From Rachicladosporium sp. CCFEE 5018 (lineage: Eukaryota; Ascomycota; Dothideomycetes; Cladosporiales; Cladosporiaceae): DNA of 64,000 bases. The position numbers were made by a program, and so were the translations under genes. This document shows positions 43,394 to 53,317 of this stretch, piece after piece. The stretch covers positions 1 to 64,000 of the forward strand of contig KZ111197.1 in NCBI GenBank assembly GCA_002077045.2, read 5' to 3'. The stretch's first letter is position 1. The number at the start of each line of letters is the position of its first letter. The notes under the pieces are model-generated. The model made no database searches and was not told the origin of the DNA. It saw nothing but the letters and a program-made list of their open reading frames with translations.

Positions 43394-43974
43394 TCACTGC
43401 GCAGCCATACTCTTCCGCAACTGCCTCTCCCTTTGCGTAGACTGCAGCTCAAGCCTGCCCACAGCATAGCTCAACCTCTCCTTCTTCTGCCTCAGCTGCG
43501 TCAACCTCCTCGTCTCTGCCTCCGTCAACGCCTCCCCTGCGCCCACAGACCCTCTAGCCGCAGCAGGACTCCCACTCCCACCACTCGGCCGACTCGCATT
43601 ACTTAGCCTCCCTTCCTGCAGCTCCGCCTTCGCCATGAGGCTCTGCTCGCGTCTTGCTAGCTTATCGAGATGTACTTCAACGCGTGAGAGGAGATTGTCG
43701 AGTTCGGGTTCGAGGGAGGATAGGAGGGTTTGTTGGGCCGTGCGGAGGGAGGGCTCGGAGACGAGCTCGAAGTGCTGGGGTGGTACTTAGCTAGATGCGT
43801 GCAGAGATAATAGAGAGAGGTGGGAGCTACGCGAGTGGTTTGCAGCACCCTGCTCAGACGCGGGTAGTCGCTAACGCCCGCGTCGAGGATGTTGATGCTG
43901 GAGTCTAGGAGCTGCATGCTGGAGCGGAGGGAGGCGACGCAGCCTTGAAGAGCGGCATGGGAGGCGCCGTCCAT
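43394..43974 (-). CDS. SPC19: DASH complex subunit Spc19
   Basis: Exons are 43831..43974 and 43394..43774 (minus strand), joined in phase 0 (GTAGCT...CCCCAG), giving 174 aa. The N-terminal coiled region LQGCVASLRSSMQLLDSSIN, then the conserved DYPRLSRVLQTTRHFELV across the splice junction, is characteristic of Spc19. It is a core subunit of the DASH/Dam1 ring that couples kinetochores to microtubules in fungi. A second coiled coil (EAETRRLTQLRQKKERLSYA) occupies the C-terminus after a Ser/Gly-rich linker. It is divergent from ATP18 with 220 bp between starts. Confidence 0.9.
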
Positions 43975-44194
43975 GGATAAAGGTTGAGCAGCGCACTGTA
44001 TAGTATTGTCACACCATTGTACGCGAGGCAAGTCAAATCGCAATGTCAACATCGCGTCTGAAGTTCCGCGCCGGCAAGTTCCGATTCTGCCAAGACCTAG
44101 CTCAATGCCTCCCGTGAGGTCTCTCACTTCCTCCGCCAGCATCGACTACCTATAGCCCAGATCACCACACTCATCACACCGCACAATACATACG
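43975..44194. promoter_or_regulatory. Compact divergent promoter SPC19 / ATP18
   Basis: Only 220 bp separate the two divergent start codons, so both promoters must lie here. No specific factor site was identified. Confidence 0.6.
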
Positions 44195-44609
44195 ATGCCT
44201 CTCCTCGGAAAGAAGTTCCCTGCGCCCATTGGTGAGCCTGTCGCGATATCGAGCGAAGCGGATCTAGGCTAATCCAATCTCCAGCGGCACCCATGTGGCC
44301 ATTCTACACCGCCGGTACGATTCCACAGCGCCGAGATGAGCAGTTTGGGAAGAGTGGAGCGTAGAGGGATGGAAACCTCAGGAGCTGACAGGACATTACG
44401 CAGGCCTCGTGATCGCATACGGCATCAACTCTCTGCAGGGCGCAATGATGAACTGTATGTACACCCACAACAAGAGGCGGAGTAGCTGCGGATCAAAGAC
44501 AGCTGGGATGGTCTGATGTGCTGTGAGAAGCTGACAACATATCGCAGCCGATGAGTTCAAGAACGATCCCCGAAACCCGAACTCGAACGCGCCGGCAAAA
44601 CCTCACTAG
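44195..44609 (+). CDS. ATP18: Mitochondrial ATP synthase subunit j (i/j, Atp18)
   Basis: Four short exons, 44195..44231, 44285..44314, 44404..44454 and 44548..44609, all join in phase 1 to give a 59-aa protein. It starts MPLLGKKFPAPI and has a single transmembrane helix (WPFYTAGLVIAYGINSLQGA). The C-terminus FKNDPRNPNS matches the conserved NDPRNP motif of Atp18, a small inner-membrane subunit of the F1Fo ATP synthase peripheral stalk/dimer region. Exon 2 is only 30 nt. The gene is easy to miss because no exon exceeds 62 nt, but all splice sites are canonical. Confidence 0.92.
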
Positions 44610-46074
44610 AAGCGCTATTGTAAACAGCACCTGGACGAGGACGTGGAAGGTGTGATGGAGAGGTTCTAGACACGTCGGTGCAGTAAGATGTCTGAACGCG
44701 AGTAGAAGACTTCCCGGACTGGAGCGAAGACACTGTATATACCACCGAGAAGACCTGTAGCATCTCCCAAAGCTCTCAAGCACTGCCATCAGGATGAGCT
44801 TACGGATGCTCCTTTGTTGTTGCCGAGACAGAGCGCGGACTTTCGCGGCTTGCCGTATTGATAAACCATACGGGTATTGGTGAATAAGTCTGGAGAGCCT
44901 CTACGCCTTCCGGAGAGCTTTGAAAGCAAAAAGTCGCTCTCCTGCAGCATTGTCACACCATTCTCACGCTTGGAGACCGTATGGGTTGACAAGTAAAGCG
45001 CCAGTGGACGCCTCGCAGACTGTCAAAGTACGGGGTTGTTGTTGACTCGCGAACCAGAATCTCAACAAGAAGATGCTCACCTTCATGAGGTGACTCAGGC
45101 GCTGAAGTCGTACGGAGTGACACAGTGAGCTGAATACATTATCCAATCTGACGCCCTAGGGAGCACAAACAGGCAGCTGAGGCCATCATGAAGGCCGCCC
45201 TTGATGTGGATGTATCTAGGTGACGTCCAGATCGTGCATCGCTATGAATAGAGATCACATGTACCTGCTACCGATCTGTGCAAGCGGAAGGGCGTATGGC
45301 CGGCATGAATCGGCCTCTATGCATATGCTTGACAAAGCTATGCTGCAGCCACCAACATGGGCGCTTACAGTGTAGCTCAAGTAAGCTTGTGTATGAGCGA
45401 GGTACTGAAGTCTCGTGTGCAGTGGACATAGGCACTGCTATGGGAGACTGCAACACAACAGCAGAGTAACATCCATAGCGTACAATCAGCCTAGTTCGCA
45501 GTGTCTCAGCGGTGATCTAGCCTTTCAGATCGACCAAAGAACCTGCTGTCAGGAACGTGGCAACACGCCCTTTGCAAAGTCAGGGATTCGTGTCGTGAAA
45601 ATGACCCTGTCACAGTGAAGCTGATGACCGGCAGTCACGCCTTGCCAGAGCTCCTCGTATTACACGACTCTTGACAGCACATGCATGTCTCTTTGTTCCC
45701 AATTCACCATCAACCGCAGTAGGTGGCAGTGAAGGCAGCCAGACAAAGTGAGGCAATTCGTCTCTGGCTCGGCTTTCACCAACGCCCCACTTTCCCTGAA
45801 CCTGAGGTTCGCGTTTCACCAGCGCCGGCCGGTCTTGCCTTTGCCTTGCCAAGCTTGGGCTTGTGGCTCGCTCCTCATCCAGACAGACGCAGCCTGACCG
45901 CTTGCTCACACACCTAAACAACACACACCACCCCCCTCTCCGCCTCCACCACCGCCACCGTCACTGCACGCTGCGGTTAGGTACCGACACGTTCAGCATA
46001 CCTACCCGCATCCGGCTCCGCTCCAGCTCTCATCACAACACACGTCAAGCCTCGACAAAGAGGCTGAAGCAAAC
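44610..46074. other. Long intergenic region upstream of casein kinase I
   Basis: About 1.46 kb. From ~45700 to 46074 it becomes a C/T-rich promoter and 5' leader. No coding or RNA gene is recognised elsewhere in it. Confidence 0.5.
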
Positions 46075-47502
46075 ATGACGACAATGGTATGTCCTCTACC
46101 CTGGTGCTGTCACGGCACACATACACCTCACTACGGCAAGGACAGCAGTTGTGACTGACACACAGCAGGACCTTCGCGTAGGTAATAAGTACCGGATTGG
46201 TCGCAAGATCGGCAGCGGTAGCTTCGGTGACATCTACCTGGGTATGCCTCTACTGACTATGCTTCACTATATGACCATACTGACACCTCAGCACAGGTAC
46301 TAACATCATCTCTGGCGAAGAGATCGCCATCAAGCTTGAGTCGGTGAAGGCCAAGCACCCCCAACTCGAGTATGAAGCTCGCGTCTACAAATCCCTCGCC
46401 GGCGGTGTTGGCATCCCCTTCGTCAGATGGTTCGGTACGGAGTGCGACTACAACGCCATGGTGCTCGACTTGCTCGGCCCCTCCCTCGAGGACCTCTTCA
46501 ACTTCTGCAACCGGAAGTTCTCGCTCAAGACTGTGCTCCTGCTCGCGGACCAGCTTATCAGCCGTATTGAGTACATCCACGCCAAGAGCTTCATCCATCG
46601 TGATATCAAGCCGGACAACTTCCTGATGGGAATTGGCAAGAGAGGAAATCAGGTCAACGTGATTGATTTCGGGTTGGCGAAGAAGTACAGGGACCCGAAG
46701 ACGCACTTCCACATCCCATACCGTGAGAACAAGAACTTGACGGGCACGGCTCGTTATGCTTCGATCAACACCCATCTTGGTGTCGGTATGTGTTCCTGAG
46801 GTCATGTTGCCTTTCTCTCAGATACTAACCGTGTCACAGAGCAATCCCGTCGTGATGACATGGAGTCTCTTGGCTATGTCATGCTCTACTTCTGCCGTGG
46901 CAGCCTTCCATGGCAGGGCCTTAAGGCGGCGACCAAGAAGCAGAAGTACGATCGCATCATGGAGAAGAAGATGACCACGCCCACTGAGGTCTTGTGCCGC
47001 GGCTTCCCCAACGAATTTGCCATCTACCTCAACTACACCCGCTCTCTCCGCTTCGACGACAAGCCAGACTACTCCTACCTCCGCAAAATCTTCAGGGATC
47101 TCTTCGTCCGTGAAGGTTTCCAGTACGATTATGTTTTTGACTGGACTGTCTACAAGTACCAGAAGAACGCCCAGGCCATCGCCCAGCAGACTCAGACCGG
47201 CCCTGCTGCCGCCGAGGAGGCCGACGAGAAGCCACGCCGGACGAACGCGGCGACTGCGGGCAACAGCGGTATCACTGACAAGCGTCGCGGCCCAGTGAAT
47301 CCGAGACCCGAGGGCACCGGAATGTGAGTTGCCGCAGCACATGACTCTGCCCTCCTCCGCTCTTGTAAGCGCCTTCCCTCTGCGTTCGAACGTTGCTTTG
47401 GCGCGAGGGACCTTCAGAACCCTGCTAACGTTTCGTTCTCGCTCCATCAGGCAACTCCGTTCCAGCAAGCGCGGTGCTGAGCCCTCTTACAACAATTACT
47501 GA
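46075..47502 (+). CDS. Casein kinase I (CK1 delta/epsilon type; Hhp1/CkiA-like)
   Basis: Five exons, 46075..46086, 46169..46241, 46297..46785, 46840..47323 and 47451..47502, give 369 aa. The kinase domain is complete. It has the Gly loop KIGSGSFGDIYLG spanning a splice site, the lysine in EIAIKLE, catalytic IHRDIKPDNFLMG near residue 128 and DFGLAKKYRDP near 151. The CK1 signature SRRDDMESLGYVMLYF replaces the usual APE region, and WQGLKA follows. The first exon is only four codons. The short Ala/Gln/Thr-rich tail ends RGAEPSYNNY. CK1 kinases act in DNA repair, polarity, clock and trafficking. No damage is seen. Confidence 0.96.
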
Positions 47503-48539
47503 GCGGCTTGGACTGGGTAGAGTTGCTCTGCAGTGACTTGCATCGACTCCTTTCAACTCTTTACCTTGTGGCGGCTCATCCCGGCACGAAATATCTTGGT
47601 GCGTCTTCATGGCGGACCGGACATCATCGACACCTCTCATATCGGTATCAACCTGCGTAATATATGGCTGTGCGCGTCAAGGCCGGTATCTGTACTCGAC
47701 ATGGCTTTGCTGGACGTTCTATGTGACTCTGGCGATACTTTGTTCGAGGCGGACGCTGGCGAATACGTGAACAAGCTATTCGCAGCTCTTCTGGCGTGTC
47801 ACTCGGCAGGACTCTTGGGCGTCGGCTTCTCTCACAATCAACAAGCACGACATACCGGGTTTACCTGCAGGCGAACGCCACCGACAGAGATCTTGAGACA
47901 TTGATCTGTCGACACAACTTTTCTTTGCACTGTTTAGCACATGCTCACCAACCATCACACCGACGATCCCCCCAATACTATCGATATCACCCTTCCGATG
48001 ATTGAACGGCCATACTCGGGTATTTGACGGGCATGCTGGAGGTTTCTTTACTAGATTGCATGTTTGGGGGTGGCGCACTCGGGATCCGGGGATGCACTCG
48101 TGGGGAGGTAATAGCATCGGAGGACGAGGAGACTGGTAGCAGAGGCTCGCCGGGAGTGTTCGTCTAGAAGTGCGGCTGTCTCGAAAGAGCATTCGCTTCG
48201 ATTGGCTGGACGTCAGTCTGGCCATGGACGGCTTCATGGTCTAGGTTCTGCTCCGGACGAAGAAGGGAAGGACTGCTGCATAGTTTTGGTCAATTGATTC
48301 TCACTGAACACCTTCTGTGTCTTCTCATCATTGCACTCGGATACCAATCGTCGATTTCTAATGAAGGCGATCATGGTGATCTTAATGGACTGTGAAATCG
48401 CACGTGACACCCCACCTCCTCCACACATTAGCGCCTCGAATTATTTGTCAATGTTAATTGCATCGCCTCCCAGCTGTTCCTACGATCGTGGCCTTCTCGT
48501 ATCCCCATTGCTCCAACACCTCCCTCACATGTCCTGGGT
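47503..48539. other. Intergenic between casein kinase I and RSM22
   Basis: About 1 kb. An open plus-strand frame at 47533-47904 is probably CK1 3' UTR. A CACGTG lies near 48403. No gene is seen. Confidence 0.5.
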
Positions 48540-51032
48540 ATGCTCGCCGCCGTCTCCATACACCGCACAGCGTGCAACACTTGCAGATTACGAGCACTCA
48601 TCGCCAGTAAAACGCTTGGAAGGAGTCGAGGGTTCGCTGTCCCAGCATTGCTTTCCAGAAGGGAACTGGGAAGCGCGCGTTCGCGCGGAACAGGCAGCGA
48701 TGGGCAGTATTTTCCGCGCAAGAGAGGGTTTTCGACTTCGGTGGCATTGGGCGCGAGGAAGAGACGAGGGCAAGGCGTGGTCCTCGACACCATAGCGCTT
48801 CCTGCAAGAAATGGAGTTGAGGAGAGGGCGGGCGTTGTGGGTGAGAGTCCCTCAGCTTCAGCCCAGTCAGACCAGGTTGCAGAAGAAAATGCGGATGCTG
48901 CGCCGGAACTCACCGACGAGGACTACGCCATGCTGGCCGAATGTGTGGATGCCCTGGACGCTGCTGTGCTCGCTGAAAATGACCTGGAGGCGCTGAGAGA
49001 GGTTCTGGAGCAGTATGCTGGCGATGCGAGGGTTTTGGCTGTGCGAGAGGTCTTTGGGGAGAAGCTACCTGTAGGGTTGTTGATGGAAGAGGATGAGATG
49101 AGGTTGTATGAGGAGATGTATGGTGGGATTGAGGGGGTGGAGTTGGGGGTGTGGTATGAGATGCAGGCAGCGATGGAGAGCGAGGGCGCGGACGAGGGTG
49201 AATGGGGGGCCGAGACAGTGGATGAGGACAATGAGGGAAGTAAGGCGCTAGAGACAAGGGAAAGGACAACGGCAGCGGACCTTCGTCTCGAGGAGGATAT
49301 ACGTGGTATCCGAGATGAGGACATCGACGACGAAGCAACAGATTACGCGGAGTCTGGACCCGACTCAACGGCGCGAGCCCATCATCTCACGATCGCCAAC
49401 CGCGCATCGACTTCGCCCTCCACCCTGCAGCTCTCGAAGCTCACCCTAACAGATCAAATCCAAGCCATCGTTGCCAACACCTCGCCAGTTCATCTTACGG
49501 AAGCAGCCCACAAGATCTTCGGCGGCATCGGACTACCTTACAGCGTTTCCACGCCCTCGTTAGCGAAGACCATGCAGCAGAAGCCTGTAGCACTGGATGT
49601 CTCGCAGGGGCGGATGACAGATATGGAGGGTGATGCGTTCATGGCTGTTCTGATGCCTGCTATGTACGCTACGGTCACAAATGTGCTCACAGAGACGAGG
49701 AAGCGGCTGGGGACTGCGTGGGCAGAGAGTCTTGTGCGCAAGGCTGAGGCTGGAGAGTTAAGGATCTTAGATGCCGGAGGTGCTGGGGCGGGTGTGTTGG
49801 CTGTGCGGGAGCTATTGAGGGCGGAGTGGGAGAGGATGCATGAAGATGACATCTCCCTAGATGCGGGCACGGCCGTGGCAGAGCCTGACGGGAAGATCGG
49901 TGGCAGTGGACTCAGTGCGCCACTGGGCAACGCAGTGGTGCTCACCGGCTCTGACGCACTTCGCCACCGCTCCTCGAAGCTACTCGACAACACCACCTTT
50001 GTCCCTAGACTACCCGACTACGGCCACACCGAGACTGCGAAGCAGACTGGCAAATTCGACTTTGTCATCGCACCCCATACGCTCTGGCCGATTCGCGAGG
50101 ACTACGCCCGACGCACTCACGTTGACAACATGTGGTCCCTCGTTCATGCTGATGGAGGTGTACTCGTTATGCTCGAGAAAGGCGTGCCCCGCGGCTTCGA
50201 AGCCATAGCCGGCGCACGGCAGCATCTCCTCAATGCTCACATCGCTTCGCCAGGCGACGAGGCCCGCAGCGCTAACATTCGGGAACCGGAGATCGAATGG
50301 GAGGGATCTGGACCGACCAAGGAAGCAGGGATGATCATCGCCCCTTGCACGAACCACACTGCCTGCCCTATGTACTCCGGCGCCAACAAGGGCACGGTAA
50401 AGGGACGGAAAGACATATGCCACTTTGAGCAACGCTACATCCGACCGCCGTTCTTGCAGAAGATCGTGAATGCTCGGGACAAGAACTTCGAGGATGTAAA
50501 GTTCTCCTACCTTGCAGTGCTGAGAGGGCAAGATCTCCGGTCACCTCAGCCCAAGACGCCGAACATCTTCGCAGACCAGCCGGTTGCACTGCAAGGTCCG
50601 GAAGCATTGGGGCTCGCTGCAACGGGCTATGAGCTACACAGCCGGGAGGCCGACGCTGGCGTCTCATCCCTCTCCCTCCCTCGCCAAATCCTCCCACCTC
50701 TCAAACGCCACGGCCACGTCACAATGGATCTCTGCACTCCCCTTGGCACGCTCGAGCGCTGGGTCGTGCCAAAGTCTTTCTCGCGACAAGCCTACCGCGA
50801 CGCGCGTAAGACTCAATGGGGCGATCTGTGGGCGCTTGGCGCGAAGACTAGGGTCGAGAGAGCTGCTCGCGGGGCGGGCAAGCATGCTAAGAAGGAGGTT
50901 CTTCTGGATGCAGAGGAGGGACGGGTGCCGAGGAAGGGGTTGAGTAAGAGGAAGATCAAGGAGAAGAGGAGGGGAAAGGAGAGGAGGGCGGGGAGGGTTG
51001 GGGTGTTGTTGGGGAGGGACGAGTTTGGGTAG
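48540..51032 (+). CDS. RSM22: Mitochondrial ribosome small-subunit assembly protein Rsm22 (methyltransferase-like)
   Basis: Single exon, 830 aa. The N-terminus is basic with hydroxylated residues and no acids (MLAAVSIHRTACNTCRLRAL), a likely mitochondrial presequence. A long acidic region precedes the conserved core from ~residue 310. The core contains LRILDAGGAGAG (SAM-type glycine loop), FDFVIAPHTLWPI, and the paired motifs APCTNHTACPMY (~601) and ICHFEQRYIRPPFLQK (~626). Their cysteines are conserved in the family and proposed to bind an iron-sulfur cluster. The C-terminus is Lys/Arg-rich. Rsm22-type proteins are needed for mitochondrial small-subunit assembly. Unlike fission yeast relatives, no Cox11 is fused. 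Confidence 0.9.
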   Translation: MLAAVSIHRTACNTCRLRALIASKTLGRSRGFAVPALLSRRELGSARSRGTGSDGQYFPRKRGFSTSVALGARKRRGQGVVLDTIALPARNGVEERAGVVGESPSASAQSDQVAEENADAAPELTDEDYAMLAECVDALDAAVLAENDLEALREVLEQYAGDARVLAVREVFGEKLPVGLLMEEDEMRLYEEMYGGIEGVELGVWYEMQAAMESEGADEGEWGAETVDEDNEGSKALETRERTTAADLRLEEDIRGIRDEDIDDEATDYAESGPDSTARAHHLTIANRASTSPSTLQLSKLTLTDQIQAIVANTSPVHLTEAAHKIFGGIGLPYSVSTPSLAKTMQQKPVALDVSQGRMTDMEGDAFMAVLMPAMYATVTNVLTETRKRLGTAWAESLVRKAEAGELRILDAGGAGAGVLAVRELLRAEWERMHEDDISLDAGTAVAEPDGKIGGSGLSAPLGNAVVLTGSDALRHRSSKLLDNTTFVPRLPDYGHTETAKQTGKFDFVIAPHTLWPIREDYARRTHVDNMWSLVHADGGVLVMLEKGVPRGFEAIAGARQHLLNAHIASPGDEARSANIREPEIEWEGSGPTKEAGMIIAPCTNHTACPMYSGANKGTVKGRKDICHFEQRYIRPPFLQKIVNARDKNFEDVKFSYLAVLRGQDLRSPQPKTPNIFADQPVALQGPEALGLAATGYELHSREADAGVSSLSLPRQILPPLKRHGHVTMDLCTPLGTLERWVVPKSFSRQAYRDARKTQWGDLWALGAKTRVERAARGAGKHAKKEVLLDAEEGRVPRKGLSKRKIKEKRRGKERRAGRVGVLLGRDEFG

Positions 51033-51973
51033 AATCTTACCTTGCAGAACACAATATACTGCATAGACAGACTTGTAAAATAGAGAGCACTAGGACTGCC
51101 TCGAGGAGCCACGTGGCAGCTCAACGCCACAGTACTGCCGGGCATTGTTCACTTCTCTTTAGCCCCATCGCAGAGCAGCAGCTCCTTCCTCAAAGAAACT
51201 CCAGTCCAGCCGCTTCCGGCTGTTGCGACAAGCGCTGACCTTGCCCTATCACCATTGCGCTGCCAACGTCCAACACAGCTTGATCGTCGACGATGCTTTC
51301 TGGCGCCTAGGTTGATGTATATACCATAAGGTACAAGATCATCCATCTGAACATACACAGATCATGTACTAGAGCGGGAGTTGTACAGTGATAAGATCCG
51401 GCAGCTTTCTCTTTCTTCCACCCGACGGCTCGTCCCGCCTCATTCAAGGGACGGACTTCGCTCAACCGACTCCAGATCTGTAGGCGAAGGAGGACCCCTC
51501 TATCGAAGTCTATCCTTGCAAGGACCCTATATCGCAACAGCTCGGCATAAATCCCATCGACCGACGGTCGTGGTCTGGCATTGCCTGGAATTCAGGCGCA
51601 GTTGCATCTGTACGACATTGCATTGCTCATTGTTGCCCGCAGGCGGAGAAGTGGCGGGGAGACCTGGGAAGACGAACGGAGTTTGTTGCCGAGAGCAAGG
51701 CAGAATATAGGAAAAGAATTGTTGGTGTTGTTAGAGGAGAGTGGCATCGGAGGACTAGCTGGAAGAGAGGAGCGTCGCGTATAGACATTGAACTGGGAGG
51801 GTCACATCTGGACGCTTGAACAACATCTGCACCTGAACGATTGGTCCGCATACAGCTGCAACGCCCTCTCACGAATACAAACTCAACATCGATAGACCGC
51901 CCTTCCGCTCGCTACACCTCGCCCCTCGCCCCGACTCTCCCAACCCCGGATTCGCCCCCTTACCGCGCCAATC
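51033..51973. other. Intergenic upstream of the Rac gene
   Basis: 940 bp; C-rich leader from ~51880 to 51973. No gene is seen. Confidence 0.5.
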
Positions 51974-52764
51974 ATGGCCACTCAACCAACGCAATCACTG
52001 AAGTGCGTAGTCACCGGCGACGGAGCAGTGGGCAAGACATGTCTCCTGATCTCATACACCACCAACGCCTTCCCGGGCGAATACATTCCCACGGTCTTTG
52101 ACAACTACAGCGCGTCTGTCATGGTGGACGGGAAGCCGATCAGTTTGGGACTGTGGGATACAGCAGGACAAGAGGATTACGATCGATTGCGGCCGCTGAG
52201 CTACCCACAGACGGATGTGTTCTTGATTTGCTTCAGTATTGTGAGTCCGAGTAGTTTCGACAACGTGAAAGCGAAGGTATGTCCTCGGTGTGGGGTGGGA
52301 GGGTGTGGTTAGGGTGATGGCAAGCTGACTGGGGATTGATAGTGGTTTCATGAGATCGAGCATCATGCGCCTGGTGTGCCGATCATACTAGTCGGTATGC
52401 TCCCATATCGCTCATCACCATTCCTGTATAGCGTACTGACATCTTTCCTCAGGCACGAAGCTCGATCTCCGCGATGACCCAGAAGTGAAAGAGCAACTTC
52501 GTCAGCGGAAAATGGCGCCCATACAATACGAGCAAGCGGTAGGTGTTGCGAAGGACATGAGGGCGGTGAAGTATTTGGAGTGTTCGGCATTGACGCAGAG
52601 GAACCTCAAGAGTGTGTTCGATGAAGCTATCAAGTAAGTCATCCGATATTCTAACGAGCTGAACGAAATATAGCGGGAGTGTGGGTGCTGATATCTTGAC
52701 AAGGGCAGTGATAAGCCCGCGACCGCCGGTCAAGCCCAAGAAGAAGTCGTGCACTATATTGTGA
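51974..52764 (+). CDS. RAC1: Rac-type Rho GTPase, with two possible last-exon acceptors
   Basis: Exons are 51974..52276, 52343..52394, 52453..52633 and a last exon. Signatures: GDGAVGKTCLLISYTTNAFP (P-loop), effector loop PTVFDNYSASV, DTAGQEDYDRLRPLSYP, GTKLDLRDD, ECSALTQRNL, a Lys-rich stretch and CAAX box CTIL for prenylation. Overall identity pattern is Rac rather than Cdc42. The last intron begins GTAAGT at 52634 and has a CTAAC. A TAG acceptor at 52673 gives 208 aa with an extra NGSVGADILTR; an AAG acceptor at 52703 gives 198 aa with the family's uninterrupted VFDEAIKAVISPRP. Both are in frame. Rac controls hyphal polarity, actin and NADPH oxidase. Confidence 0.95.
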
Positions 52765-53317
52765 GGCTGCTGGGAAGATATGATTGGTGTTATTGGCGAG
52801 CGAGGAGCTTTAGGCTTTTGCCGAGCGATGGGGGACATATAAACCAATGGATTCAACTCATCAATGTGCGTTCTGTGTGGATGAAGCCGCTCTTCGTCCT
52901 AGTCGTCCACAGCCCTACGTGAATCAGCGTTTCGTCTTCGTTATAGCCGTTGCGCTACCGTGCGCCAATGCTGTGGAGGTGGATCCGGGTCAATCGCTAG
53001 CGTGACGCAATGCATTGATGAAACTCACATCAACACAGCAGCGCGTCGTGCGACGTGTAGTGAACCTTGCCACTTCCTTCACTCTCCGATACGTGCGCAA
53101 GTGTGTCAGGTATTCCGCGACATCTTCGGTAGCACATCAATACCCGTATGAAGTCAAGCCCTGTCGCATAGCGCATCGCAATCTCGGGGGAATCCCTCCT
53201 TCAGCCCCCGGCAGTCTCACAAGACGAGGGTCAGACGCAGACCCTTGTCACTAATCCCACAGGTACACACACATTACAGCCGCCCGCGTCGTTTGAGTGC
53301 TAGCCTGTCTGCAGCTG
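52765..53317. other. Intergenic upstream of the septin gene
   Basis: 550 bp, no gene seen. An open frame overlaps the septin start and is not protein-like. Confidence 0.5.

Noticed and set aside
46257..46805. Long minus-strand frame opposite casein kinase I
   Set aside because: It is an antisense shadow of a highly conserved kinase exon.
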